A stretch of 64,000 bases of DNA from Dactylosporangium aurantiacum (GTDB lineage Bacteria > Actinomycetota > Actinomycetes > Mycobacteriales > Micromonosporaceae). The notes beneath the pieces are model-generated. The model had not been told where the DNA came from, ran no database searches, and worked only from the letters and a program-made list of their open reading frames with translations. A program made the translations under genes and the position numbers. Each line of letters begins with the position of its first letter. Position 1 is the first letter of the stretch. Below are positions 1 to 8,845 of this stretch, piece after piece. Where the stretch lies: assembly GCF_000716715.1 (NCBI RefSeq), contig NZ_JNYJ01000044.1, positions 1 through 64,000 of the forward strand. Reading direction: 5' to 3'.

Positions 1-99
1 GACCGGCCCTGCCCCGGCGGTGGCGTGGTGTCCAACTGCAGCGGCATCGCCCAGAACAACTGGCAGTTCACGCAGATCACGGCCACCTTCACCGGATAG
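1..99 (+). CDS. C-terminal end of an unknown protein (partial)
   Basis: Frame 1 is open from the window edge to a TAG at 97-99 and gives 32 residues with two cysteines and an ending of ITATFTG. The rest of the gene lies outside the window. A strong hairpin follows 22 bases later, which fits a real gene end. The Cys- and Gly-rich, polar tail could belong to a secreted protein, but no family can be named. Confidence 0.55.
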   Translation, partial: DRPCPGGGVVSNCSGIAQNNWQFTQITATFTG

Positions 100-121
100 G
101 CGCGACCGCTCACCACGACGG

Positions 122-145
122 GGGCTGGCCCTACAGGGCCAGCCC
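122..145. terminator. Bidirectional hairpin terminator
   Basis: Two perfect 11-bp arms (122-132 and 135-145) face each other across 2 bases and are followed by TCTTCT on the plus strand. The hairpin lies between two convergent genes and contains the stop codon of the LysR gene (131-133). Confidence 0.75.
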
Positions 146-1093
146 TCTTCTGTCCGGGTGGCGGCCCAGCCAGGCCGTGTAGCGGTCGTTCTTGCGCACC
201 GCGTCGGCGTACGCCTCGATCGCGTACGCCCACACCTGCCCGGCGACGTCGGCGGCCGGCCCGTCGGGCAGCCAGCCGAGCATCTGCCGCCAGTGCAGCG
301 GCGCGCCGGCGATCGGCACCGCGGCCAGGCCCGCCATCGGCCGCAGGGTCGCCTGGCACAGCCCGACCGCGTCACCGGACTCGATCAGGTCGATGGCGCC
401 GCGGACCTCGGTCTCGAAGAGCACCCTGGGGGTGAAGCCGGCCCGCGCGCAGGCGGCCGCGTGGCAGGCGGAGAAGCAGCCGTCGCCGGGCGCGGCGACC
501 CACTGGGCGTCGGCGAGCTCGGCCAGGTCGACCTCGTCGCGGTCGGCGAGGGGGTGCCCCTCCGGCAGCAGCAGGAACACCGGGTCGGCGGCCACGACCC
601 GCCAGGCCAGGCCGTTGTCGGTGGCGGGCGGCGCGTCACCGCAGGCGCCGACGAGGACGAAGTCCAGCTTGCCGGCGAGCACCTGGTCGCCGAGCTCGGC
701 CGAGGACCACGACGCGTGCGTGCTCACCTGGGCGCCGGGATGGTTGCTGCTGATGCGGTGGACCAGGCCGCCGAGGATCGGGCCGTTGACGGCGCCGATG
801 CGGTACCGCCCGGCGGGGTCCTTCGTGCTGGCCAACCGGGTCGCCTCGTCCTGCAGGCCTTTCACCGCCGGCAGCAGCACCCTCGCCCGGGCGAGCACCA
901 GCTCACCCAACGGCGTCGCCCGGGCCCCCCGCCGGTCCCGCTCGAACAGCAGCCCGCCGAGTGCGCGCTCGATGCGCTGCAGCTGGGCGGTCAACGCCGG
1001 CTGGGCGAGGCCCAGCACCGAGGCGGCCTTGGTGACACTGCCGGCATCCGCGATCGCACATACGACCCGCAGGTGCCGCAGCTCCAGATCCAT
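131..1093 (-). CDS. LysR-family transcriptional regulator
   Basis: The product is about 320 residues. It begins with the typical LysR start MDLELRHLRVVCAIAD and continues through a winged helix-turn-helix (about residues 1-60, with the A-S-V-T-K-A-A and QPALTAQLQRIE motifs) into a periplasmic-binding-like effector domain. The frame is open upstream to 1354, but the family alignment places the start at the ATG at 1093. A perfect inverted repeat sits directly before this start, so autoregulation is plausible. The gene is divergent from the DUF4396 gene. Its effector and targets are unknown. Confidence 0.9.
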   Translation of the reverse strand: MDLELRHLRVVCAIADAGSVTKAASVLGLAQPALTAQLQRIERALGGLLFERDRRGARATPLGELVLARARVLLPAVKGLQDEATRLASTKDPAGRYRIGAVNGPILGGLVHRISSNHPGAQVSTHASWSSAELGDQVLAGKLDFVLVGACGDAPPATDNGLAWRVVAADPVFLLLPEGHPLADRDEVDLAELADAQWVAAPGDGCFSACHAAACARAGFTPRVLFETEVRGAIDLIESGDAVGLCQATLRPMAGLAAVPIAGAPLHWRQMLGWLPDGPAADVAGQVWAYAIEAYADAVRKNDRYTAWLGRHPDRRGLAL

Positions 1094-1095
1094 AT

Positions 1096-1115
1096 GCAGA
1101 CGGTAGGACGTCTGC
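1096..1115. promoter_or_regulatory. Inverted repeat just upstream of the LysR gene
   Basis: GCAGACG (1096-1102) and CGTCTGC (1109-1115) are perfect 7-bp arms with a 6-base spacer, ending 2 bases before the LysR start codon. The position suits an autoregulatory LysR site. It would also put a hairpin over the ribosome binding region of the mRNA. Confidence 0.5.
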
Positions 1116-1193
1116 CGGATGGGGAGAAGACCCCCGAGCCATCGAGACTCACCGTTTTCGCAGATCGACACATCATCGAAACACGTCGGTCGA

Positions 1194-1223
1194 TTGCGCA
1201 TATACCCCCCAGGGGTATATGGT
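1194..1223 (+). promoter_or_regulatory. CsoR-like operator inside a leaderless promoter
   Basis: A palindrome TATACCCC-CCA-GGGGTATA occupies 1201-1219, and its arms extend to 10 bp (1199-1208 and 1212-1221). It lies between a possible -35 TTGCGC (1194-1199) and a -10 TATGGT (1218-1223) with an 18-base spacer. The ATG of the DUF4396 gene begins at 1230, 7 bases after the -10, so the transcript is probably leaderless. G/C tracts flanked by ATA/TAT are typical of operators of the CsoR/RcnR repressor family, which respond to Cu(I) or persulfide. No csoR gene is in the window. Confidence 0.7.
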
Positions 1224-1229
1224 CGCGCT

Positions 1230-1694
1230 ATGGAAACACCGTCCCTGACGCGGCAGGCGATCACCGCGACGCTGCACTGCCTCACCGGCTGCGCGATCGG
1301 CGAGGTGCTCGGCATGGTCCTGGGCACCGCGTTCGGCTGGGGCAACCTGGCCACGATCGTGCTGTCGGTCGCGCTGGCGTTCCTGTTCGGCTACGCGCTG
1401 ACCCTGCGCTCGGTGCTCGCCGCCGGCCTCGCGCTCGGCGCCGCGATCCCGGTCACGCTCGCCGCCGACACCGCCTCGATCGCCACGATGGAGGTGGTCG
1501 ACAACGCCGTGATCCTCGCCGTCCCCGGTGCCATGGAGGCCGGTCTGACCAGCGCCGTGTTCTGGCTCACGCTGCTGTTCTCCCTCGCGGTGGCGTTCGT
1601 GGTCACGGTGCCGGTCAACCGGTTCCTGATCGCCCGCGGCCGGGGTCACGCCGTCGTCCACGAGCACCACACCCACCACCCGGCCCACCACTGA
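1230..1694 (+). CDS. DUF4396 membrane protein with His-rich tail
   Basis: This 154-residue protein has about four hydrophobic helices and resembles the DUF4396 family. Its C-terminus is strikingly histidine-rich (HAVVHEHHTHHPAHH), which could bind metal. The ATG at 1230 is preferred because it lies exactly one start-site spacing after a -10 box; there is no Shine-Dalgarno sequence, which fits a leaderless message. The CsoR-like operator overlapping the promoter together with the His tail suggests a role in copper or sulfur stress, but that function is inferred. The DUF998 gene follows 16 bases later and may be co-transcribed. Confidence 0.75.
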   Translation: METPSLTRQAITATLHCLTGCAIGEVLGMVLGTAFGWGNLATIVLSVALAFLFGYALTLRSVLAAGLALGAAIPVTLAADTASIATMEVVDNAVILAVPGAMEAGLTSAVFWLTLLFSLAVAFVVTVPVNRFLIARGRGHAVVHEHHTHHPAHH

Positions 1695-1710
1695 GCCGTA
1701 GGCTGGACGG

Positions 1711-2367
1711 GTGCCTTCCCCCCGCCGCTGGTGCGCCGGTGCCGCCACCGCGACCGCGGCGACCGGTGCGATCGGGCTGGCCGCCGCGGTGGCCGGCTCG
1801 GCGCCGTGGCGCTACGTGAGCGAGTCCGGCGTCGCCGGCGCGCCGCACGCGACGCTGTACCGCATCAGCATGCTGCTGCTGGCGGCGTCCCTGGCGCTGC
1901 TGGCGGTGCCGGCCCGGCACACCGCCCGGCACGCCCTGGCCGCGCTGCCGTTCGTGCCGGGCCGGCTCGCCGCCGCGGTGCCGGCCGGGCTGGCCGCCGC
2001 GGCGCTCGCGCTGGCCGCTCCCCTGGCCGCCGTGGCCGGGGCCGTCACCTGCTCGCCCGGGTGCCCGCTGCCGCCGTACGAGACACCGCAACCGCGCGAC
2101 CTGGTGCACGCCGCCGCGGCGATCGGCGCCCTGCTGCTGTGCGCCCTGGCGATCCTGGTGTACGCCACCCAGCCCGACGCGACCACGCTGCGCCGCGCCG
2201 GGCGCCTCGGGGTGCTGCTGGCGTTCCCGCCGCTGATCCTGTCGGCGATCGGCATCCTGCTCCTCGGCCGGGGGCTGTTCACCGGCCTGATGGAGCGCGC
2301 CGCCCTCGCCGCCGTGTCTGCCTGGCTCGTGCACACCGCCGCCGTCCACGTCCGCGCCAAACCGTGA
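1711..2367 (+). CDS. DUF998-like integral membrane protein
   Basis: The 218-residue product starts at GTG 1711 and has about six hydrophobic helices separated by short Arg/Ala-rich loops. The overall pattern, including a W-R-Y-V-S-E-S segment after the first helix, resembles DUF998 proteins. A loop near residue 113 carries the two cysteines of CSPGC. It follows the DUF4396 gene by 16 bases and may be in its transcript. Function is unknown. Confidence 0.7.
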   Translation: MPSPRRWCAGAATATAATGAIGLAAAVAGSAPWRYVSESGVAGAPHATLYRISMLLLAASLALLAVPARHTARHALAALPFVPGRLAAAVPAGLAAAALALAAPLAAVAGAVTCSPGCPLPPYETPQPRDLVHAAAAIGALLLCALAILVYATQPDATTLRRAGRLGVLLAFPPLILSAIGILLLGRGLFTGLMERAALAAVSAWLVHTAAVHVRAKP

Positions 2368-2400
2368 CCCGCACCCCCGCCGCCCGCCCGACGCCGCGCC

Positions 2401-2530
2401 GCCGCGACCGCAGCCGCCGTCCGTCCGGCCGCCGCACCGTGATCACCACCGCCGCCCGCCCCGGCACGACACCCGCGATCCCCATCGCCGCCGCGACCGC
2501 CGTCGCCGCCGTCCGTCCGGGCGCCGCACC

Positions 2531-2534
<4 letters not shown>
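2401..2534 (+). repeat. Near-perfect direct repeat of about 42 bp
   Basis: A block at 2401-2442 recurs at 2490-2534 with small differences. Both copies end in GCCGCACCGTGA, and the second copy supplies the GTG start of the SDR gene. The gap between the DUF998 and SDR genes (2368-2530) consists mainly of this duplication, and I see no other gene in it. Confidence 0.6.
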
Positions 2535-3344
<810 letters not shown>

Positions 3345-3355
<11 letters not shown>

Positions 3356-3833
3356 CCGCCGGCTCGCGGCGGCGGGCGCCGCGGCCCGGGCGCGGCACCA
3401 CATCCCGCGGGGCGATCGTGTCGTGCCCCGCCTCGCACACCAGCACCGCGTGCACGGGTGCGCCGCAGTCGCGGTGGATCGTGTCCAGCGGCGGGCCCTC
3501 CGGGCCGGACAGGTACCGGTCGCCCCACTCCCGCACGGCGACCAGCAGCGGGTACAGGTCGAAGCCCTTCTCGGTGAGCCGGTACTCGTCGCGGGCCCGC
3601 GCGCCCGGCTCCCGGTAGGGCACCCGGCGCAGCACGCCGTTGTCGACGAGCATGGCGAGCCGGTTGGTGAGCACCTGCCGCGGGATGCCGGTGCGCTCCC
3701 GCATGTCGTCGAAGCGGTGAATGCCGTTGAAGACCTCACGCAGCACGACGACGGTCCACTTCTCGCCGAGGATCGCCATGGCCGCGCCGATGGTGCAGTT
3801 GTCGACCGACCACTCCAGTGCCGCAGGTCTCAT
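3345..3833 (-). CDS. HxlR-family transcriptional regulator
   Basis: The 162-residue protein has the HxlR winged helix: an N-terminal DNCTIGAAMAILGEKW segment, then FNGIHRFDDMRERTGIPRQVLTNRL and a wing near residues 70-85. The Cys in DNC is often the redox-sensing residue in this family. A C-terminal segment with DCGAPVH and CEAGH could form a small metal site. It is convergent with the SDR gene and divergent from a thioesterase gene, with an imperfect dyad between them. Confidence 0.88.
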
Positions 3834-3854
3834 GCCGACAGGCTAGCCCGCACC

Positions 3855-3875
3855 TGAGTCTTGTTGACAGATTCA
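3855..3875. promoter_or_regulatory. Imperfect dyad between HxlR and thioesterase genes
   Basis: TGAGTCT (3855-3861) and AGATTCA (3869-3875) are inverted with one mismatch and a 7-base spacer. The dyad lies 22 bases upstream of the HxlR start and 25 upstream of the thioesterase start and contains a TTGACA (3864-3869) on the plus strand. It is a candidate HxlR operator. No good -10 was seen at normal spacing. Confidence 0.4.
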
Positions 3876-3899
3876 GCTCTGGTCGACCAGGCTGCATCC

Positions 3900-4412
3900 A
3901 TGACGCAGACGCAGGACGGGGTCCGCAGCCGCACGTTCACCTGGTCCGACCCGATGCTCAACGCGGCGGAGCTGGGCCGCCGCAGCGGCCTGGAGCTGCT
4001 GCGGGCGATGGCCCGCGGTGAGCTGCCCGCGCCGCCGATCACGCACCTCATGGGCGCCGGGCGGATCGAGGCGGAGCTGGGCCGGGTCGTCGTGACGCTG
4101 GAGCCGCAGGAGTTCCACTACAACCCCCTGGGCAGCGTGCACGGCGGGGTGCTCGCCACGCTGCTGGACACGGCCGCGGCCTGCGCGGTGCACTCGACGC
4201 TGCCGGCCGGCGTCGGGTACACCTCGCTGGACCTCACCACCAAGTTCCTGCGCCCGGCGTCGATCGCCTCCGGCACGCTGACCTGCGAGGGCACGGTGCT
4301 GTCCAAGGGGCGGCGCACGGCGCTGGCGCAGGCCGTGATCACCGACGCGCGCGGCGGGATGGTCGCCCACGCCACCTCCAGCTGCATGCTGTTCGACCTG
4401 AGCGGAACGTGA
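3900..4412 (+). CDS. PaaI-like hotdog-fold thioesterase
   Basis: The 170-residue product has the hotdog signature GSVHGGVLATLLDTAAACAV, with the HGG and D positions typical of PaaI-type acyl-CoA thioesterases, followed by YTSLDLTTKFLRPA. The start chosen is ATG 3900; an in-frame TTG at 3861 lies within the probable operator and is unlikely. It is divergent from the HxlR gene, which may control it. The substrate is not predictable. Confidence 0.85.
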   Translation: MTQTQDGVRSRTFTWSDPMLNAAELGRRSGLELLRAMARGELPAPPITHLMGAGRIEAELGRVVVTLEPQEFHYNPLGSVHGGVLATLLDTAAACAVHSTLPAGVGYTSLDLTTKFLRPASIASGTLTCEGTVLSKGRRTALAQAVITDARGGMVAHATSSCMLFDLSGT

Positions 4413-4531
4413 CCTGCACCACGCAGCGTATGCACTGAACTGCTAAGAGTGTCCGATCTGGTGACAACGCTCCGCAACCGGCTGCTGAACCATGGATCAC
4501 GGCGAGTCGTCGACCCATGGAAGGGGACCGA

Positions 4532-6313
4532 ATGCCGAGCAGACACCGGAGCGCACGGGGCGCCGCCGCGGCCGCGATCATGTCGATCGCCGGCGTGGCC
4601 GTCACCGGCGCGACGAGCTCTGCGGCGCCACCGACGGCGCCGGACACCGGCCGGCTGACCCGCGTCATCGTCGCCTATGACGACGCCGACGCGGCCGCGC
4701 GCGCGGTTGACCGCGCCGGCGGCAAGGTCGGCCGGCCGCTTTCGATCGTGGAGAGTTTCGCCGCGGAGGTGCCCGATACCCAACTGTCCGCCCTGAGCAG
4801 CGCCGCCGGCGTGCGCTCCGTGACCCCCGACGGCGCGGTCGCGCTGCAGGCCGAGCGGTGGCGCGCCGACGGCGACGCCAACTCGATGTTCAGCGTCGTA
4901 CGCGCGACCGGCGCGCTGGACGTGTGGAAGAAGACCGACTCCAGCGGCCGGCCGATCGGCGGCACCGGCGTCGGCATCGCCCTGATCGACTCCGGCGTCT
5001 CACAGGTCACGGGCCTCAACGACCCGAGCCGGATCATCAACGGCCCGGACCTGTCCTTCGAGTCGCAGGCGGCGAACCTGCGCTACCACGACACCTTCGG
5101 CCACGGCACCCACATGGCCGGCCTGATCGCCGGCCGTGACCCCGGCACGAACCTGTCCACGGTCAGCTCGCCGACCAACTTCACCGGCATGGCACCCACC
5201 TCGACGCTGATCAGCGTCAAGGTCGCCACCGCCGACGGGGCCACGGACGTGTCGCAGGTCATCGCCGGCATCGACTGGGTCGTCACGCACCGCAACGACC
5301 CGGGCCTCAACATCAGGGTGCTGAACCTGTCGTTCGGCACCGACTCCACCCAGGACGAGAAGCTCGACCCGCTGTCCCACGCGGTGGAGGCGGCCTGGAA
5401 GAAGGGCATCACGGTCGTCGTCTCGGCCGGCAACGACGGCAGGAACCGCACCGCGCTGTCGATGCCGGCGGCCAACCCGTACGTCATCGCCGTCGGCGCC
5501 GCCGACTCCAGGAGCACCGACTCGCGCGCCGACGACGTCCTGGCCGACTTCAGTACCCGCGGCAACACCACCCGCTCCGCGGACCTGACCGCCCCGGGAC
5601 GGTCGATCGTCGGGCTCCGCGACCCGGGCTCCTACGTCGACGTGAACTACCCGACGGGGCTCGTGCCCGGCGACACGACGGGCCGGTACTTCCGGGGCAG
5701 CGGCAGCTCCCAGGCGGCCGCGATCACCTCCGGCGCCGCGGCGCTGCTGCTGCAGCAGCGCCCGAACCTGACCCCGGACCAGGTGAAGAAGCTGCTGGTC
5801 AGCACCACCGACGCGATGACCGCCGGCGACGTGCTGGGCCGCGGCTCCGGCCAGCTCAACGTCAAGAAGGCGATCGAGGCGCCGACCCCCGCGGTCACCC
5901 AGACCTGGGCGGCGTCGACGGGCACCGGATCCCTGGAGGCGTCGCGTGGCTCCGCGCACGTCGCGGACCCGGTCGCCGGCACCGAGCTGACCGGCGAGAA
6001 GGACATCATGGGCCACGCCTGGACCGGCGCCACGTGGGCGAAGGCGGCCTCCGCCGGCACCGCGTGGACCGGCGGGACCTGGAACGGCGCCGGCTGGACC
6101 GGCACCACGCTCGGCGGCACCAGCACCACCGGCCGCAGCTGGGTCGCGGTCGGCTGGAGCGGCACCAACTGGGCCGGGCGCACCTGGAGCGGGCGCACCT
6201 GGAGCAGCGCCGTGTGGGACGGCCGCACATGGAGTGGCCGAACTTGGTCAGGTAGCACCTGGAGCGGCCGAACTTGGAGTGGAAGCTACTGGTCCGCCTC
6301 CATCTGGCAGTGA
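4532..6313 (+). CDS. Secreted subtilisin-like (S8) serine protease with Trp-repeat tail
   Basis: The 593-residue protein starts at ATG 4532, which has a good GGAAGGGGA site 4-12 bases upstream. A signal peptide is followed by an inhibitor-like propeptide (about residues 40-105) and the S8 catalytic domain. The triad is visible: D153 in ALIDSGV, H191 in GHGTHMAG and S393 in GSGSSQAAA, with SAGNDG supplying the oxyanion Asn. The C-terminal 57 residues are tandem pentapeptides W-S-G-R-T and variants. The GGDEF-EAL gene starts 31 bases after the stop, so the two may be an operon. Confidence 0.9.
   Translation: MPSRHRSARGAAAAAIMSIAGVAVTGATSSAAPPTAPDTGRLTRVIVAYDDADAAARAVDRAGGKVGRPLSIVESFAAEVPDTQLSALSSAAGVRSVTPDGAVALQAERWRADGDANSMFSVVRATGALDVWKKTDSSGRPIGGTGVGIALIDSGVSQVTGLNDPSRIINGPDLSFESQAANLRYHDTFGHGTHMAGLIAGRDPGTNLSTVSSPTNFTGMAPTSTLISVKVATADGATDVSQVIAGIDWVVTHRNDPGLNIRVLNLSFGTDSTQDEKLDPLSHAVEAAWKKGITVVVSAGNDGRNRTALSMPAANPYVIAVGAADSRSTDSRADDVLADFSTRGNTTRSADLTAPGRSIVGLRDPGSYVDVNYPTGLVPGDTTGRYFRGSGSSQAAAITSGAAALLLQQRPNLTPDQVKKLLVSTTDAMTAGDVLGRGSGQLNVKKAIEAPTPAVTQTWAASTGTGSLEASRGSAHVADPVAGTELTGEKDIMGHAWTGATWAKAASAGTAWTGGTWNGAGWTGTTLGGTSTTGRSWVAVGWSGTNWAGRTWSGRTWSSAVWDGRTWSGRTWSGSTWSGRTWSGSYWSASIWQ
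6140..6310 (+). repeat. Tandem W-S-G-R-T pentapeptide repeats (15 bp)
   Basis: Eleven consecutive pentads begin with Trp (WVAVG, WSGTN, WAGRT, WSGRT, WSSAV, WDGRT, WSGRT, WSGST, WSGRT, WSGSY, WSASI), followed by a final WQ. The DNA period is 15 bp. A looser Trp pattern at about 6020-6110 precedes it. Confidence 0.9.
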
Positions 6314-6344
6314 CCGCACAAGAAAGGGCGATTCCGGGACGGCC

Positions 6345-8834
6345 ATGAAGAAAGCACGTACGTGGAGTCGCCCGGACACCCGGGTGGCGGCGCTCAGCCT
6401 GTGGCTGGGCGTCGCCACCGTCCTGACGCACGCGCTCCGCGTCCACGACGGCGGAGCGCCCACCTTCGGCGAGCCGCTGCCGCTGATCCTGCTCGCCGCC
6501 GCGTTCGCCGTCACCGAGGGCTTCGCCGTGCACGTGCGGGTCCGCCGCGGCGGCCACGCGATGAGCCTCAGCGAGATCCCCATGGTGCTGGGGCTGCTGT
6601 CGGTCGACCCGACGCTGCTGCTCGTGGTGCGGGTCCTCGGCGGCGGCCTCGGCCTGGTCGTGCTGCGCGGCCAGCGCGGCGTCAAGCTCGGGTTCAACCT
6701 CGCCCTGCTCGGCGTGCAGACCACCGCCTCGTCGGTGATGCTGCGGGCGCTGGGCGAGACCGACCCCGACGACGTCGGCCCGATGCAGTGGCTCTACGTC
6801 CTGCTCGTCATGCTCGTCTCCGACGTCATCGCCGCGGTCCTGGTCACCGCGGTCATCGCGCTGCACGACGACCCCAGCGAATGGAAACGCCTGCCCAGCG
6901 CGCTGCAGGGGCTGCCCCTGGTGGCGATCACCACCAGCATCGGCCTGATCAGCACCCTCGCCATCGACCGGGACCCGCGGGCCATCGCCCTGCTCGCGAT
7001 CGTCTCCGGGGTCACGTACCGGGCGTACCGCTCCTACGTCGGCCAGAGCCAGGGCCACGAGCAGGTCGAGGAACTCTACGCCTTCACCCGCGCCCTCGAC
7101 GGCCTCCTGGACACCGGCGGCGTCGCCCGCATCGTGCTGGAGCAGGCCCGCGACCAGCTGCGCGCCGAACGCGCCGAGTTGATCATACCGGCCACGGACG
7201 GCACCTCCGTCCGGATGCGGATGCACGGCCGGCACCAGCTCGACACGACCGTCCTGGACACGCTGCCGGAGACCGCCTGGTGGCAGCCCGCCCGCGCCGG
7301 CACCCCGGTCCTCGTCGCGAAGGGCAGCCGCGTCGTCGGCTCCATCGTCGACGGCATCGCCGTGCCCGTCCCGCTCAGCGACGGCGCCACCGGCGTGCTG
7401 TTCGTCGCCGACAGCCTGCCGGACATCCCGACGTTCGGCGAGCAGCACGTACGGCTGTTCCAGGCGCTCGCCAACCACGCCAGCCTCTCCCTCACCAAGG
7501 CCAGGCTCCTGGACGAGCTGCGCCGGGAGGTCGCGGAGAAGGAGCACCTGGCCCTGTACGACCCGCTGACCGGCCTGCCCAACCGGCAGCGCTTCCAGGC
7601 CACCATCGACACCCTGCGGGCCGCCGGCACCCCGGTCGCGATGCTGCTCATGGACCTCGACCGGTTCAAGGACGTCAACGACGCGCTCGGCCACGACATC
7701 GGCGACACGCTGCTGCGCCAGGTCGGCGACCGGCTCCAGGGCCGCCTCGGCGACCGCGGCACCGTCGCCCGCTTCGGCGGCGACGAGTTCGCCGTGCTGC
7801 TGCCCGGCATCCGCACCCGGGAGGTCGCCGTGGCCGTCGGCGACGACCTGGCCGCCGCCATGGAGCAGCCGATCGCCATCGGCCACCTGCGCCTCAACGC
7901 CCGGGTCAGCATCGGCATCGCCCTCGCCCCGGAACACGGCAACGACGCGAAGACGCTGATCCAGCGCGCCGACGTCGCCATGTACGTGGCGAAGACGACC
8001 CGCACCGGCGTGCGCGTCTACCAACCCGACGACGACCGCAACAGCCCACGCCGGCTGGCCATGGTCGCCGACCTGCGCGAGGCGATCCAACGCCACGACC
8101 TCGTCGTGGTCTTCCAGCCCAAACTGGAGACCGCCACCGGCGTCGTCCGCGGCGCCGAGGCCCTCGCCCGCTGGCACCACCCGGCGCACGGCTTCGTCCC
8201 GCCCGACGAGTTCATCCCACTCGCGGAGACGTCCGGGCTGATCCGGCCGCTGACCCTGCACGTGCTCGAGGTCGCCCTGCGCCGGTGCGCGTCGTGGCGG
8301 CGGATGGGGCACGACATGCACGTCGCGGTGAACCTGTCGCCCAACAGCCTGCAGGAGGCGGACCTGCCCGACATCGTCGCCCGGCTGCTCGGCCAGGCCG
8401 GCGTACCGGCGAGCGCGCTGACCCTGGAGATCACCGAGAGCAGCATCATGGACGACCCGGCCGGCAGCCTCGTCACGCTCGACCGCCTCCATGCGCTCGG
8501 GGTCAAGCTCGCCATCGACGACTTCGGCACCGGCTACTCCTCCCTCGGCCGCCTCCGCGAGCTGCCCATCCACGAAATGAAGATCGACAAGTCGTTCGTG
8601 CAGCGCATCGCCGTCGACCACCGGGACCGGGCGGTCGTGCGCTCCGCCGTACAGCTCGGGCACGCCCTGGACCTGGAGGTCGTCGCCGAAGGCGTCGAGG
8701 ACGAGCCGACCCTCAACCACCTGCGCCTGGAAGGCTGCAACCTGGTCCAGGGATACTTCATCTCCAAGCCGCTGCCCGCCGACGAGTTCGCCGACTGGCT
8801 GGCCGCACGGGTGCCGCAACTCGGACAGGCATAA
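6345..8834 (+). CDS. Membrane GAF-GGDEF-EAL cyclic-di-GMP enzyme
   Basis: The 829-residue protein has an N-terminal membrane region of several helices (to about residue 235), a GAF-like domain (about 240-395), a GGDEF domain with intact GGDEF near 477-481, and an EAL domain from about 585. The EAL side looks catalytic: ExLxR in GAEALARW, VNLSPNSL, EITES, IDDFGTGYSSL, KIDKSF, AEGVED and VQGYFISKP are all present. The usual RxxD inhibitory site five residues before GGDEF is not in register (RLGD is seven before). It probably makes and/or degrades c-di-GMP. ATG 6345 lies 31 bases after the protease gene. Confidence 0.9.
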   Translation: MKKARTWSRPDTRVAALSLWLGVATVLTHALRVHDGGAPTFGEPLPLILLAAAFAVTEGFAVHVRVRRGGHAMSLSEIPMVLGLLSVDPTLLLVVRVLGGGLGLVVLRGQRGVKLGFNLALLGVQTTASSVMLRALGETDPDDVGPMQWLYVLLVMLVSDVIAAVLVTAVIALHDDPSEWKRLPSALQGLPLVAITTSIGLISTLAIDRDPRAIALLAIVSGVTYRAYRSYVGQSQGHEQVEELYAFTRALDGLLDTGGVARIVLEQARDQLRAERAELIIPATDGTSVRMRMHGRHQLDTTVLDTLPETAWWQPARAGTPVLVAKGSRVVGSIVDGIAVPVPLSDGATGVLFVADSLPDIPTFGEQHVRLFQALANHASLSLTKARLLDELRREVAEKEHLALYDPLTGLPNRQRFQATIDTLRAAGTPVAMLLMDLDRFKDVNDALGHDIGDTLLRQVGDRLQGRLGDRGTVARFGGDEFAVLLPGIRTREVAVAVGDDLAAAMEQPIAIGHLRLNARVSIGIALAPEHGNDAKTLIQRADVAMYVAKTTRTGVRVYQPDDDRNSPRRLAMVADLREAIQRHDLVVVFQPKLETATGVVRGAEALARWHHPAHGFVPPDEFIPLAETSGLIRPLTLHVLEVALRRCASWRRMGHDMHVAVNLSPNSLQEADLPDIVARLLGQAGVPASALTLEITESSIMDDPAGSLVTLDRLHALGVKLAIDDFGTGYSSLGRLRELPIHEMKIDKSFVQRIAVDHRDRAVVRSAVQLGHALDLEVVAEGVEDEPTLNHLRLEGCNLVQGYFISKPLPADEFADWLAARVPQLGQA

Positions 8835-8845
8835 CCTTTCCTCGC

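Noticed and set aside
131..1354. Longer LysR protein of 407 residues
   Set aside because: The additional 87 residues cover the divergent CsoR-like promoter and the DUF4396 start; LysR homology begins at ATG 1093.
6006..8819. 937-codon minus-strand open frame
   Set aside because: It is antisense to the protease tail and GGDEF-EAL gene and has the Gly/Asp/Val/Arg-rich look of high-GC shadow frames, with no domain.
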